A stretch of 64,000 nt of DNA from JAICXG01 sp963801255. Lineage in GTDB: Bacteria; Verrucomicrobiota; Verrucomicrobiia; Chthoniobacterales; UBA10450. Below the pieces are notes generated by a model, which made no database searches, was not told the DNA's origin, and saw only the letters and a list, made by a program, of their open reading frames with translations. Positions within the stretch are counted from its first letter, which is position 1. Each line of letters begins with the position of its first letter. Both the position numbers and the translations under genes were made by a program. Positions 44,679 to 53,041 of the stretch are shown piece after piece. The stretch lies in NCBI GenBank assembly GCA_963801255.1, contig CAWDEC010000013.1, positions 1-64,000 on the forward strand, written 5' to 3'.

Positions 44679-44710
44679 AATTGGCAATTGGCAACCGGCG
44701 ATTGCCAATT
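44679..44710. repeat. Inverted repeat AATTGGCAAT / ATTGCCAATT before nuoD
   Basis: A perfect 10-bp inverted repeat (44679-44688 and 44701-44710) with an inner direct repeat of TTGGCAA lies between the divergent fabD and nuoD genes, 11 bp before the nuoD start. It could be an operator for the nuo operon or a remnant of a small repeat element like those farther downstream in the operon. Confidence 0.45.
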
Positions 44711-44721
44711 CATCTTCACAA

Positions 44722-45978
44722 ATGCCAGCCGAAACTCGCAAAGTTGCTGCGCCCGATCCCCTCGCCCGCACCATGCAGGCTCAGGCGGAGATTACGCCTA
44801 ACGACGACCTGATTGGCGAAAAGATGGTGCTCAACATGGGCCCGTCCCACCCCGCGACGCACGGGGTTTTGCGTCTCGTGCTCGAACTGGACGGCGAATT
44901 GGTGACGAAGGCGACGCCCGATATCGGCTATTTGCATCGCGGCGATGAAAAGATCGCTGAGAATATGCACTACAATCAATTTGTTCCCTATACCGATCGG
45001 CTCGATTACCTCGCGCCCCTGGCAAATAATGTCGCCTACGCGCTGGCGGTCGAAAAGCTCATGGGCTGGGAACTTCCGCCTCGCGGCAAAGCAATCCGCG
45101 TCATCTGTTGCGAAACAGCACGCATCTCGGCGCACTTGTTAGGCCTGGGCGCAATGGCGCTCGATCTCGGCGCAATGACGGTTTTTCTCTACACCTTTAC
45201 AGAGCGGGAAAAGCTTTATGATTTGTTTGAATTGCTTACCGGCGCGCGGTTCACCACCTCCTACACACGAGTCGGCGGACAAATCCGCGATCTGCCGGCG
45301 CAATTCATCCCGCAGCTGACGGCCTTTCTCGACAGTTTCATTCCGCAGCTCGACGAGATCGATCGTCTCCTGACACGCAATCGTATCTTCGTCGACCGGA
45401 CCCGCGACGTCGGCGTCATCCCACAGGATCGCGCCATCGCCTACGCACTCTCCGGCCCGAACCTGCGCGGCAGCGGCGTCGAGCACGATCTGCGGCGCAA
45501 ACATCCCTATCTCGACTACGACCAATACGATTTCGAGATTCCCATCGGGAGCGCGGGTGACTGTTACGATCGTTACCTCATTCGCATCGAAGAAATGCGA
45601 CAGAGCGTTCGCATTTTGCGCCAGGTGATCGACAAACTTCCGATCGGCCCCATCAATGTCAGCGATTGGAAAAATACCCTCCCGCCGAAGGCGCGCGTCC
45701 TGACGAAAATGGAAGAACTGATCCACCATTTTATGGTCGTAACCGAAGGAATCGACGCGCCACCGGGCGAGATTTACTTCGGCGCCGAAAATCCGAAAGG
45801 CGAGCTCGGCTTTTACATCAACAGCAAAGGTGGCGGCGTGCCCCATCGGCTGAAAATCCGTGCTCCCTCCTTCGTCAATCTGAGCATTCTGCCTGAGCTG
45901 CTGCCCGGTAGCATGATGAGCGATGTTGTCGCCATCCTCGGTAGTCTGGACTTCGTTATGGGAGAATGCGACAGGTGA
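44722..45978 (+). CDS. nuoD: NADH-quinone oxidoreductase subunit D
   Basis: 418 residues. 49-kDa type subunit at the quinone site of complex I, on the cytoplasmic arm. Landmarks are 'LNMGPSHPATHGVLRLVLEL', 'PDIGYLHRGDEKIAE', 'YTDRLDYLAPLANNVAY', 'FTTSYTRVGGQIRDLPA' and 'GELGFYINSKGGGVPHRLKI'. It is not fused to NuoC. It is the first gene of this nuo block; nuoA, B and C are not upstream, where fabD lies in the opposite direction. It has an N-terminal extension of about 25 residues containing a 9-mer (44806). Confidence 0.96.
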   Translation: MPAETRKVAAPDPLARTMQAQAEITPNDDLIGEKMVLNMGPSHPATHGVLRLVLELDGELVTKATPDIGYLHRGDEKIAENMHYNQFVPYTDRLDYLAPLANNVAYALAVEKLMGWELPPRGKAIRVICCETARISAHLLGLGAMALDLGAMTVFLYTFTEREKLYDLFELLTGARFTTSYTRVGGQIRDLPAQFIPQLTAFLDSFIPQLDEIDRLLTRNRIFVDRTRDVGVIPQDRAIAYALSGPNLRGSGVEHDLRRKHPYLDYDQYDFEIPIGSAGDCYDRYLIRIEEMRQSVRILRQVIDKLPIGPINVSDWKNTLPPKARVLTKMEELIHHFMVVTEGIDAPPGEIYFGAENPKGELGFYINSKGGGVPHRLKIRAPSFVNLSILPELLPGSMMSDVVAILGSLDFVMGECDR

Positions 45979-45980
45979 AA

Positions 45981-46292
45981 ATGCCCATGAGAAGCAAAAG
46001 CCAACTCCTAACCCTCCTCGTTGCAATGCTCGTTTCTTTGTCCTTCGACGCCTGCACTCGCAGCCTTACAGGGTCGAAACTCACCCCCGCTAATTACGAC
46101 CAGGTCACACTCGGGATGTCGAAGGCGCAGGTGGAAAAAATCCTCGGGCCGCCCACCACCGTTGAGACAAAGGACATGATCATCTTCAAGAAAACCACTT
46201 ACCGTTACGAGGATGGCAAAAAGTTCGCCATGATCACCTTCAAGAACGACGAGCTCGACGGCAAGGACACGAATCTCGGGCGCGAGCCGTAG
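45981..46292 (+). CDS. BamE-like lipoprotein 1 in the nuo operon
   Basis: 103 residues from ATG 45981, two bases after the nuoD stop; the frame is open upstream, overlapping nuoD. The signal is 'LLTLLVAMLVSLSFDAC', with the Cys as probable lipidation site. The BamE/SmpA motif is 'LTPANYDQVTLGMSKAQVEK' then 'ILGPPTTVETKDM'. It is a close relative of the next gene, so the pair arose by tandem duplication. Lipoproteins of this fold are not known complex I subunits. Confidence 0.75.
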   Translation: MPMRSKSQLLTLLVAMLVSLSFDACTRSLTGSKLTPANYDQVTLGMSKAQVEKILGPPTTVETKDMIIFKKTTYRYEDGKKFAMITFKNDELDGKDTNLGREP

Positions 46293-46307
46293 AGGCTGCG
46301 GGTCTGC

Positions 46308-46604
46308 ATGGCGATGAAGACAAAGTTAAGATCGTCGCGTTGGCTCAGCCTTCTGCTGGTGGCGCTGTTCGCCTGGAGCGCCTGCCAGGGAAAACGCCTA
46401 ACGAGAGCGAACGTCGACGAAGTCTCCAAGGGCATGAGCCGCAAACAAGTCGAATCCATTCTGGGTCCGCCGACATCGGTCGACAGTACCAACCTGCTGG
46501 TGACAAAAAAGGTGACTTACGTTTATCAGCAAGGTGATGAGTCGGTCACGATCGTCTTCTTCAATGACGAAGTGACGTCCAAGGAAAGCAATCTTCACAA
46601 TTAG
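46308..46604 (+). CDS. BamE-like lipoprotein 2 in the nuo operon
   Basis: 98 residues. Signal 'SLLLVALFAWSAC' with probable lipidation Cys. The body is parallel to the preceding gene: 'LTRANVDEVSKGMSRKQVES', 'ILGPPTSVDSTN', 'VTYVYQQGDESVTIVFFNDE'. It stands 15 bp after its paralogue and 10 bp before nuoEF, so it is part of the operon. A 9-mer lies at 46396. The role is unknown; it could be envelope assembly or an accidental passenger. Confidence 0.75.
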   Translation: MAMKTKLRSSRWLSLLLVALFAWSACQGKRLTRANVDEVSKGMSRKQVESILGPPTSVDSTNLLVTKKVTYVYQQGDESVTIVFFNDEVTSKESNLHN

Positions 46605-46614
46605 TCGTCATCCC

Positions 46615-48573
46615 GTGGAGGCGACCATAACCACGAACATTCCCCCAGAGATCGAGCGGAAAATGGCGGAGGCAATCAGCCATTATCCAGCCAAGCACAA
46701 ACGGAGCGCGGCTTTGCCGCTGCTGCACCTTTGGCAGGAACACTTCGGCTACATTAGCGACGAGGCCGTGACCTGGATCGCCGCCCGGCTTGAGTTGGAA
46801 CCGATTAACATTCTTGAGCTGGTTACCTTCTATCCGATGTTTCGCCAGTCGCCCGCCGGACGGAAACATATCCGCGTTTGTCGAACCCTGAGCTGCGCCA
46901 TGGCCGGCGCTTATCCCCTCATGGAGAAACTCGCCAGCCTAACGAATATCGATCGTGAGCACCAGGACGCGGGAATGCACAATCCAGTCTCCGTAAGTCC
47001 CGACGGCGAATACAGTATTGAGTTTGTCGAATGCCTTGCCAGCTGTGGCACCGCCCCGGTTTGCATGGTCGATGACGAACTGCACGAAAACGTTGCTCCA
47101 GATTCGGCTTCGGCGCTTCTTACAAATCGCGCGCTACCCGTCGCTCATCACGCTCCCCATCCTCTTGAGCGCCGTCTCGTTTTCCAGAATATCGGGCGCG
47201 AAGACTACACCATCGACATCGACTGCTATCTGCGACACGGCGGTTATGAACAATTGCGCCGCGCTATCACGATGTCGCGCACTGAGATCGTTAACGAAGT
47301 CAAGACTTCCGGCCTTCGCGGACGTGGCGGTGCAGGTTTTCCCTGCGGTGTGAAGTGGAGCTTCATCAAGCCCGACGAAAAAAAGCCGGTCTACTTAATC
47401 TGTAACGCCGACGAATCCGAGCCGGGCACCTTCAAGGATCGCTACATCATTCATCAGGACCCTCATCAGTTGCTCGAGGGAATGCTCATCGCCTGCTGGG
47501 CACTCAACGTTCACACAGCGTATATCTACATCCGTGGCGAGTTCCCCGAGGGCGCGAAGATCCTTGAACACGCCATCGAAGAAGCCCGCGCCCGGTATTT
47601 CCTCGGCAAGAACATTCTCGGCAGCGGCTTCGACGTCGAGTTTTACGTTCATCGTGGCGCAGGCGCCTACATTTGCGGCGAAGAAACCGGCCTGATTGAA
47701 TCGCTCGAGGGCAAGCGCGCCTACCCGCGCATCAAGCCGCCCTATTTCCCGGCCGTGCTCGGTCTCTACATGTGCCCAACGATCGTGAACAACGTGGAAA
47801 CGCTCTGTCACGTGAAACACATCATCGCCATGGGCGGCGGGGAATACGCGCGCCTCGGCCGGGCTAACAACACCGGAACCCGGATTGTCTGTGTCAGCGG
47901 CGACGTCGTTAGGCCAGGCTATTTCGAAATTGAAGTCGGCGCACTCACGATGGGCCAGGTGATCAACGACCTCGCCGGCGGACCCAAAACCGGACGCAGG
48001 ATCAAAGCGGTTATTCCTGGTGGCAGCTCGGCAAAGGTCCTGCGCGCCGGTGACAGGTTTAAGCTCAAAGACCGCGAAGTCTCCCTGGACGAAATCCCAA
48101 TGGATTTTGATTCGTTAGCCGCCGCCGGATCAATGGCTGGTTCAGGCGGCGTCATTGTGCTGGACGACGCGCGCGACATGGTCTGGGCGTTAAACAACAT
48201 CAATGAGTTCTATGCCCACGAAAGCTGCGGCCAATGCACTCCTTGTCGCGAAGGCTCGCTCTGGATGAAAAAGATCACGCAACGCATGCTCGAAGGCGGC
48301 GGCGTGACCCAGGATCCCGCGACCTTAAGAAACGTGGCTGACAACATTGCCGGTCGTACAATCTGTGCGTTTGGTGAGGCCTGCGCCTGGCCGACGCAAA
48401 GTTTCCTCGAAAAATTCCCGGACGAATTCGCTGCCAAAGCGCGCAAACCAGTCCCGCCACCATTGCCGCCGGAATACACGCCCGAAGAACTCATCGCCGA
48501 AAACGAAATCGCCACCGTTCCGCTCGCCCACGATCCCGGCTGGGACAAGGCCGGGGCGTCGGGAGTTGTATGA
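46615..48573 (+). CDS. nuoF: Fused NADH-quinone oxidoreductase subunits E and F
   Basis: 652 residues from GTG 46615. Residues of about 1-165 are NuoE (thioredoxin-like [2Fe-2S]; cysteines in 'VCRTLSC' and 'ECLASC'). A short linker leads to NuoF from about 185: 'GLRGRGGAGFPCGVKWSF', 'LICNADESEPGTFKDRYIIH', 'GAGAYICGEETGLIESLEGK', and the [4Fe-4S] cysteines 'ESCGQCTPCREGSLW' plus a distant Cys in 'TICAFGEACAWP'. NuoF carries FMN and oxidises NADH. The chain is continuous with no stop or frameshift at the join. The stop TGA lies inside the inverted repeat that follows and overlaps the next ATG. Confidence 0.95.
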   Translation: MEATITTNIPPEIERKMAEAISHYPAKHKRSAALPLLHLWQEHFGYISDEAVTWIAARLELEPINILELVTFYPMFRQSPAGRKHIRVCRTLSCAMAGAYPLMEKLASLTNIDREHQDAGMHNPVSVSPDGEYSIEFVECLASCGTAPVCMVDDELHENVAPDSASALLTNRALPVAHHAPHPLERRLVFQNIGREDYTIDIDCYLRHGGYEQLRRAITMSRTEIVNEVKTSGLRGRGGAGFPCGVKWSFIKPDEKKPVYLICNADESEPGTFKDRYIIHQDPHQLLEGMLIACWALNVHTAYIYIRGEFPEGAKILEHAIEEARARYFLGKNILGSGFDVEFYVHRGAGAYICGEETGLIESLEGKRAYPRIKPPYFPAVLGLYMCPTIVNNVETLCHVKHIIAMGGGEYARLGRANNTGTRIVCVSGDVVRPGYFEIEVGALTMGQVINDLAGGPKTGRRIKAVIPGGSSAKVLRAGDRFKLKDREVSLDEIPMDFDSLAAAGSMAGSGGVIVLDDARDMVWALNNINEFYAHESCGQCTPCREGSLWMKKITQRMLEGGGVTQDPATLRNVADNIAGRTICAFGEACAWPTQSFLEKFPDEFAAKARKPVPPPLPPEYTPEELIAENEIATVPLAHDPGWDKAGASGVV

Positions 48574-48995
48574 ATCAGGAAATCAGGAAATCAGGAAAGG
48601 ATTTACGAAGCCGCGCGGTGACTCAGCGCATCATTGGCGCCGCGATCGCCGTCCATCGTTCACTTGGTCCCGGATTTCTCGAATCAATCTACGAGGAGGC
48701 GCTCGCCGTCGAATTCGCGCTTGGTAGTATTTCTTTCGTTAGGCAAAAGCCGATTGCCCTTTTCTATAAAGATCATCAAATTGGCGAGCACCGCCTCGAT
48801 TTCCTTGTCGAAGACTCGATCGTCGTTGAGCTCAAAGCGATCCGGGCTTTGGAAGACATCCATTTCGCGATCGGTCGCAGTTATCTCAAAGCAACCGGCC
48901 TGCACGACGGTTTACTTTTCAATTTCGCCACTTCGCCCCTAACGATTAAACGCTTCTGCCGAGAGCTCCCCTGCGCCGATGAAATCGTGCTCTAA
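48570..48995 (+). CDS. GxxExxY family protein (PD-(D/E)XK-type fold)
   Basis: 141 residues. The N-terminus 'MNQEIRKSGKDLRSRA' is read from the inverted repeat. The family motif is 'HRSLGPGFLESIYEEALAVE', followed by 'RQKPIALFYKDHQIGEHRLD' and 'FLVEDSIVVELKAI', which supply the D...ExK residues of a nuclease-like fold, then 'AIGRSYLKATGLHDGLLFNF'. The biochemical activity is not established to my knowledge. The ATG overlaps the nuoEF stop (ATGA), so it is translated with complex I genes. Confidence 0.85.
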   Translation: MNQEIRKSGKDLRSRAVTQRIIGAAIAVHRSLGPGFLESIYEEALAVEFALGSISFVRQKPIALFYKDHQIGEHRLDFLVEDSIVVELKAIRALEDIHFAIGRSYLKATGLHDGLLFNFATSPLTIKRFCRELPCADEIVL

Positions 48996-49027
48996 TCCTC
49001 TTCCTGATTTCCTGATTTCCTGATTCA
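48571..49027. mobile_element. Inverted-repeat-bounded GxxExxY cassette inside the nuo operon
   Basis: A perfect 27-bp terminal inverted repeat (48571-48597 and 49001-49027) built of three AATCAGGAA-like units bounds a 457-bp segment holding one gene. The left repeat supplies the nuoEF stop codon and encodes the first residues of the cassette gene. The right repeat ends 2 bp before the nuoG ATG. No clear target duplication was seen. There is no transposase, so movement would depend on outside enzymes or recombination. Confidence 0.7.
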
Positions 49028-49029
49028 TC

Positions 49030-50757
49030 ATGCCAGACTCGCCACCGATCTCAGTGCTACAATTGGTCAACGTCCAGATTAATGGTGTCTGGCATCAATT
49101 CCCAAAGGGCACGCGGTTGATTGAGGCATGTGAGCAGGCCGGGCATTTCGTGCCCCGCTATTGCTATCACAAGAAGCTCACGTCACCTGGCAATTGCCGC
49201 ATGTGCCTGATTGAAATGGGCATGCCAAAAATGGGGCCCGACCGCAAGCCGTCGTTAGGCGCGGATGGCAAGCCAGAGATTAATTGGATGCCGCGCCCGC
49301 AAATCTGCTGCGCCACCGATGTCTCCGAAGGATTGGGCGTGCGGACTAATTCACCGCTGGTCGAAGAATGCCGCCGCGGAGTGATGGAATTTCTCCTCAT
49401 CAACCACCCGCTCGACTGCCCGATCTGCGATCAGGCCGGCGAATGCCGGCTCCAGGAATTCAGCATCGAATACGGCCGACAGGATTCGCGCTTTCTTGAA
49501 AATAAAGTGAAGAAACCAAAGAACGTCGAACTGGGCCCGCGCGTCACCCTTGACGATGAACGCTGTATTCTTTGTTCGCGCTGCATTCGTTTCTGCGAAG
49601 AAATTGCGAAGGACGACGTCCTCGGTTTCATCGACCGCGGCAGTTATTCGACCCTGACCGCTCATCCGGGCAGGCGCCTGGAAAACAACTACTCACTCAA
49701 CACGGTGGATATTTGCCCCGTCGGTGCGCTCACTTCCTCGGATTTTCGCTTCAAGATGCGCGTTTGGTTTCTGAAGGAAACGAAGAGCTTCTGCACGAGT
49801 TGCGCGACCGGCTGCAACACGATCATCGGCACGCGCGAAGACACCATTTATCGCCAAACGCCGCGCGAAAACGACGCGGTGAATTCCTGCTGGATGTGCG
49901 ACTACGGACGCCTGAATTTCGATTACCTGCAAAGCGAACGTCGCCTGCTCGAGCCCCTGGTGCGTGAGGAGAACGGCTTGAAACCCACGACATGGAGTCA
50001 CGCGATCGAAACCGTGGTTGCGCGGCTAAAACCATTCGTGAGTTGGCAGATCGCCATCCTCGCTTCGGGCCGGATGACCAATGAGGAACTCTGGCTCACG
50101 AGCCAGCTCGCGAGATCGTTAGACGTGACCCTGATTGATATCGTCCCACGAACCGGCCCGGGCGACGACATTCTCCTGAGCGAAGATCGCAATCCAAACA
50201 CCAACGGCGCGCGCCTCCTCGGAGTCGCTTCGAAAGATGGGGCCAGACTGCGGCAGATTTACGACGCGCTTGCGGCGGGCCAAATACAGGCACTGATTTC
50301 GTTAGGCGAAAATCCTCTCCGCCTTGGCCTAACGACTGATATTCTGGAACGTCTGCCGGTTTATATCGTGATGGACTTGCTCTCGAACGAGACTACTGAC
50401 CAGGCGAGTGCCGTTCTGCCATCGTTCGGATTTGCCGAGAAACGCGGTTCAATGATCAACGGCAAAGGCCGCTTGCAACGTCTCAACCGTGCCGTTCGCG
50501 GCCCAGGTCAATCGCGGGACGATTGGGAGATTTTGCGCGACCTGCTTCAGGCGCTCACCGGCGGCAACGGCATCTACACGATTGAAGATGTTTTCCGCCT
50601 AATGAGTGAAGCCGTGCCAGAGTTTAACGGTCTGACCTTGAGTCGCATTGGCGACCTCGGTGTGCAGCTTCTGCAAACCGACCGCTCGCCCAAACCGCCG
50701 GGTGAGCCTGCAGAAATAAAAGTGCGGGAACGCGAGAAGGAGAAACACCCGCAATAG
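49030..50757 (+). CDS. nuoG: NADH-quinone oxidoreductase subunit G (short form)
   Basis: 575 residues. Iron-sulfur subunit of the NADH arm: N-terminal [2Fe-2S] ('HFVPRYCYHKKLTSPGNCRM' with Cys 'ICCATDV'), NuoG-type 'HPLDCPICDQAGECRLQEF', 'CILCSRCIRFCEE' with 'TVDICPVGAL', and a further site 'FCTSCATGCNTIIG' with 'NSCWMCDYGRLNF'. The molybdopterin-like C-terminal part is shorter than in the roughly 900-residue enterobacterial protein. Three 9-mers, including an inverted pair at 50299 and 50327. It follows the GxxExxY cassette directly. Confidence 0.94.
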   Translation: MPDSPPISVLQLVNVQINGVWHQFPKGTRLIEACEQAGHFVPRYCYHKKLTSPGNCRMCLIEMGMPKMGPDRKPSLGADGKPEINWMPRPQICCATDVSEGLGVRTNSPLVEECRRGVMEFLLINHPLDCPICDQAGECRLQEFSIEYGRQDSRFLENKVKKPKNVELGPRVTLDDERCILCSRCIRFCEEIAKDDVLGFIDRGSYSTLTAHPGRRLENNYSLNTVDICPVGALTSSDFRFKMRVWFLKETKSFCTSCATGCNTIIGTREDTIYRQTPRENDAVNSCWMCDYGRLNFDYLQSERRLLEPLVREENGLKPTTWSHAIETVVARLKPFVSWQIAILASGRMTNEELWLTSQLARSLDVTLIDIVPRTGPGDDILLSEDRNPNTNGARLLGVASKDGARLRQIYDALAAGQIQALISLGENPLRLGLTTDILERLPVYIVMDLLSNETTDQASAVLPSFGFAEKRGSMINGKGRLQRLNRAVRGPGQSRDDWEILRDLLQALTGGNGIYTIEDVFRLMSEAVPEFNGLTLSRIGDLGVQLLQTDRSPKPPGEPAEIKVREREKEKHPQ

Positions 50758-50766
50758 TCGCGACGC

Positions 50767-51885
50767 ATGGATCCGACACTCTTTCTCGTCCTCACTTCGC
50801 TGCTCAAAATCGTCGCGATCGTTTTTGTCGTTATCCTGCCGATGGTTTCTTACAGCGTTTATGCGGAGCGCCGGGTGAGCGCATTGATTCAGGATCGGCT
50901 TGGCCCAAACCGCGTCGGGCCCGCCGGTTTGTTCCAGCCGATCGCGGACGCGATGAAGTTCATTCTCAAGGAGGACTTTACGCCCTCAAGCGTAAACACC
51001 TTCTATTACTGGCTCGCACCTTGCCTCGCGATGGTGCCGGCGATTATGACAATCGCGGTAGTCCCTTTTGGCAGCACGCTTTTCGGCGTGCCAATGGTGA
51101 TCGCGGATATCAACGTTGGCGTTCTCTACGTCTTCGCCATCGCGTCGTTAGGCGTTTACGGCATCGTCCTCGCCGGCTGGGCTTCGAACTCCAAATATTC
51201 ATTTCTTGGCGGAGTCCGGTCCAGTTCGCAGATGATCTCCTACGAACTCTCCCTGGGACTGGCCGTCATCCCAATTTTTCTGCTCGTCGGTCAACTTCGC
51301 CTAACGACCATCGTACGCTACCAAATTGAAAATGGATGGTTCATCGCGCCCTTTGTCGGCCATTGGACCGACGGCTGGAAGTGGTTGCTCGCCATTCCGA
51401 TGTTTATCTCCTTTGTCGTTTTCATGATCGCGATCTTCGCGGAAACGAATCGTCTTCCCTTCGATTTGCCGGAGGCGGAAACGGAACTCGTTGGCGGCTA
51501 TCACACCGAGTACAGCTCAATGAAGTTCGCCCTCTTCTTCCTCGGCGAATACGCGGCGATGATTACCGGCTCCGCCATTATCGTGACTTTGTTCCTGGGC
51601 GGGTGGCATCTGCCGGTGCCGTGGTGGAACCACGCGCAGGGTTTTCACTGGCTTCTGATCGATGGATCGTTAGGTGGGTGGCGCGGAGTATTTGGTGGAC
51701 TTTTCAACATTTTCGTTTTTTTCACCAAAGTCGCGATCGTTTTGCTCTTCTTTATTTGGGTCCGGTGGACCCTGCCGCGCTTTCGTTACGATCAGCTCAT
51801 GCGGCTCGGCTGGGTTTTCTTTTTCGAGATCGCTCTCGTGAACATTTTTCTGGCCGCGATCATCATCGGCTGCATGCCTAGATAA
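50767..51885 (+). CDS. nuoH: NADH-quinone oxidoreductase subunit H
   Basis: 372 residues, eight or so TM helices. Links the quinone cavity to the membrane arm. Landmarks are 'YAERRVSALIQDRLGPNRVG', 'GLFQPIADAMKFILKEDFTP', 'EINRLPFDLPE'-type 'AETNRLPFDLPEAETELVGG' and 'YHTEYSSMKFALFFLGEYAA'. It begins 9 bp after nuoG. Two exact 9-mers, at 51145 and 51299. Confidence 0.96.
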   Translation: MDPTLFLVLTSLLKIVAIVFVVILPMVSYSVYAERRVSALIQDRLGPNRVGPAGLFQPIADAMKFILKEDFTPSSVNTFYYWLAPCLAMVPAIMTIAVVPFGSTLFGVPMVIADINVGVLYVFAIASLGVYGIVLAGWASNSKYSFLGGVRSSSQMISYELSLGLAVIPIFLLVGQLRLTTIVRYQIENGWFIAPFVGHWTDGWKWLLAIPMFISFVVFMIAIFAETNRLPFDLPEAETELVGGYHTEYSSMKFALFFLGEYAAMITGSAIIVTLFLGGWHLPVPWWNHAQGFHWLLIDGSLGGWRGVFGGLFNIFVFFTKVAIVLLFFIWVRWTLPRFRYDQLMRLGWVFFFEIALVNIFLAAIIIGCMPR

Positions 51886-51889
51886 GAAA

Positions 51890-51979
51890 TGAATCAGGAA
51901 AAGAGGAAAGCAGGAAGGGTCGGTCATACGGAGTGGGCGCTTTTGCGGACTCTTCCTGCGTTGCAGCCTTCCTGATTCA
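51890..51979. repeat. 90-bp imperfect inverted repeat, relative of the GxxExxY cassette ends
   Basis: Starts with TGAATCAGGAA (51890-51900) and ends with its exact complement (51969-51979). Inside, further AGGAAAGCAGGAAG and CTTCCTGC-type words pair imperfectly, giving a long hairpin. The outer 11 bp are identical to the terminal repeats of the cassette at 48571-49027. It fills the nuoH-nuoI gap and has no gene. Best read as a MITE-like, internally deleted derivative. Confidence 0.6.
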
Positions 51980-51991
51980 TACAATTACTCC

Positions 51992-52522
51992 ATGGCCATC
52001 ACCGTCCCGCGTCCCAATTTGAAATGGTCGGAGAAGCTTTACCTGCCCGCGATCCTCGGGGGGATGGCTATTACTTTTCGCCATCTCAAGAACATGCTCA
52101 CCGGGCAAACCAAGGTGACGATGCAATACCCAGAGCAAAAATGGGACAGCCATCTGCCCGATCACTATCGCGGCGCACCGGCCTTGGTGAAGGACGAACG
52201 CGATCGCGTCCGCTGCGTCGCTTGTCAGCTTTGCGAATTCATCTGCCCGCCGCGCGCGATCAAGATCGTGCCCGCTGAGATTCCGTCAGGCGACCGTTTT
52301 GCCAAAGTGGAGAAGTATCCGGAAGAATTCGACATCGACATGATCCGCTGCATCTACTGCGGAATGTGTGAAGAAGTCTGTCCGGAGCAGGCCATTTTTC
52401 TGAGAAAAGATTACGCCATCACTGGCCTCACGCGCGAAGAAATGGTGCACAACAAGGAGAAGCTGATCGAACTCGGCGGCACTCTTCATGGGCTGGTCTT
52501 GAAATGGAACGAGAAGAAGTAA
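51992..52522 (+). CDS. nuoI: NADH-quinone oxidoreductase subunit I
   Basis: 176 residues with two [4Fe-4S] ferredoxin motifs: 'RVRCVACQLCEFICPPRA' and 'MIRCIYCGMCEEVCPEQA'. It relays electrons between the NADH arm and the NuoB/D region. The N-terminal amphipathic helix region ('ILGGMAITFRHLKNMLTG') binds the membrane surface. It starts 12 bp after the inverted repeat. Confidence 0.96.
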   Translation: MAITVPRPNLKWSEKLYLPAILGGMAITFRHLKNMLTGQTKVTMQYPEQKWDSHLPDHYRGAPALVKDERDRVRCVACQLCEFICPPRAIKIVPAEIPSGDRFAKVEKYPEEFDIDMIRCIYCGMCEEVCPEQAIFLRKDYAITGLTREEMVHNKEKLIELGGTLHGLVLKWNEKK

Positions 52523-52534
52523 GGGCTTAGGGAA

Positions 52535-53038
52535 ATGTCGCCGTTCTTCTTTTGGCTCTTCTCTGCGCTCATGCTCATCTTCGGAGCAGCGGTCGTCATC
52601 AATCGCAACCCGGTGGCGAGCGCACTCAGTTTGGTCGTCTGCTTCATTGGCTTGGCGGCGCTCTTCATCACGCTAGACGCCTTTTTCATCGGGATCATCC
52701 AGGTGTTGGTCTACGCCGGTGCGGTCATGGTCCTCTTCCTTTTCATCATCATGTTGCTCGATTTGCGCGCGGAAGAACGACGCCGGATCAACTTCCTTGC
52801 CTTTGCCGGCGGCGCGGCCGTGGCGGTGATTTTTTTCTTTGAGCTCTGCGCGGTCATCAACCATTTGGCGATAGCCAGGCTGCCTTTTCCCGTGCTACCT
52901 CACCCGCGGACGGATGACGTCCATAGCGTCGGCCTGCTGCTTTTCGGGAACTACAACCTGCCATTCCAGGTAATCGGCGTCCTCATCCTGGTCGCGACCA
53001 TTGGGGTGATCGTGTTGAGCAAAAGGGAACTGCGCTAA
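52535..53038 (+). CDS. nuoJ: NADH-quinone oxidoreductase subunit J
   Basis: 167 residues, five hydrophobic helices. Family wording: 'FWLFSALMLIFGAAVVINRN', 'ALFITLDAFFIGIIQVLVYA', 'GAVMVLFLFIIMLLDLR', with the pi-bulge region of TM3, and 'NLPFQVIGVLILVATIGVIV'. Part of the proton-pumping membrane arm. It stands 12 bp after nuoI and 3 bp before nuoK. Confidence 0.94.
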   Translation: MSPFFFWLFSALMLIFGAAVVINRNPVASALSLVVCFIGLAALFITLDAFFIGIIQVLVYAGAVMVLFLFIIMLLDLRAEERRRINFLAFAGGAAVAVIFFFELCAVINHLAIARLPFPVLPHPRTDDVHSVGLLLFGNYNLPFQVIGVLILVATIGVIVLSKRELR

Positions 53039-53041
53039 GCC

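Noticed and set aside
46615..48573. nuoE-nuoF fusion as a frameshift artefact
   Set aside because: Both domains are complete in one frame with a natural linker, so no lesion needs to be assumed.
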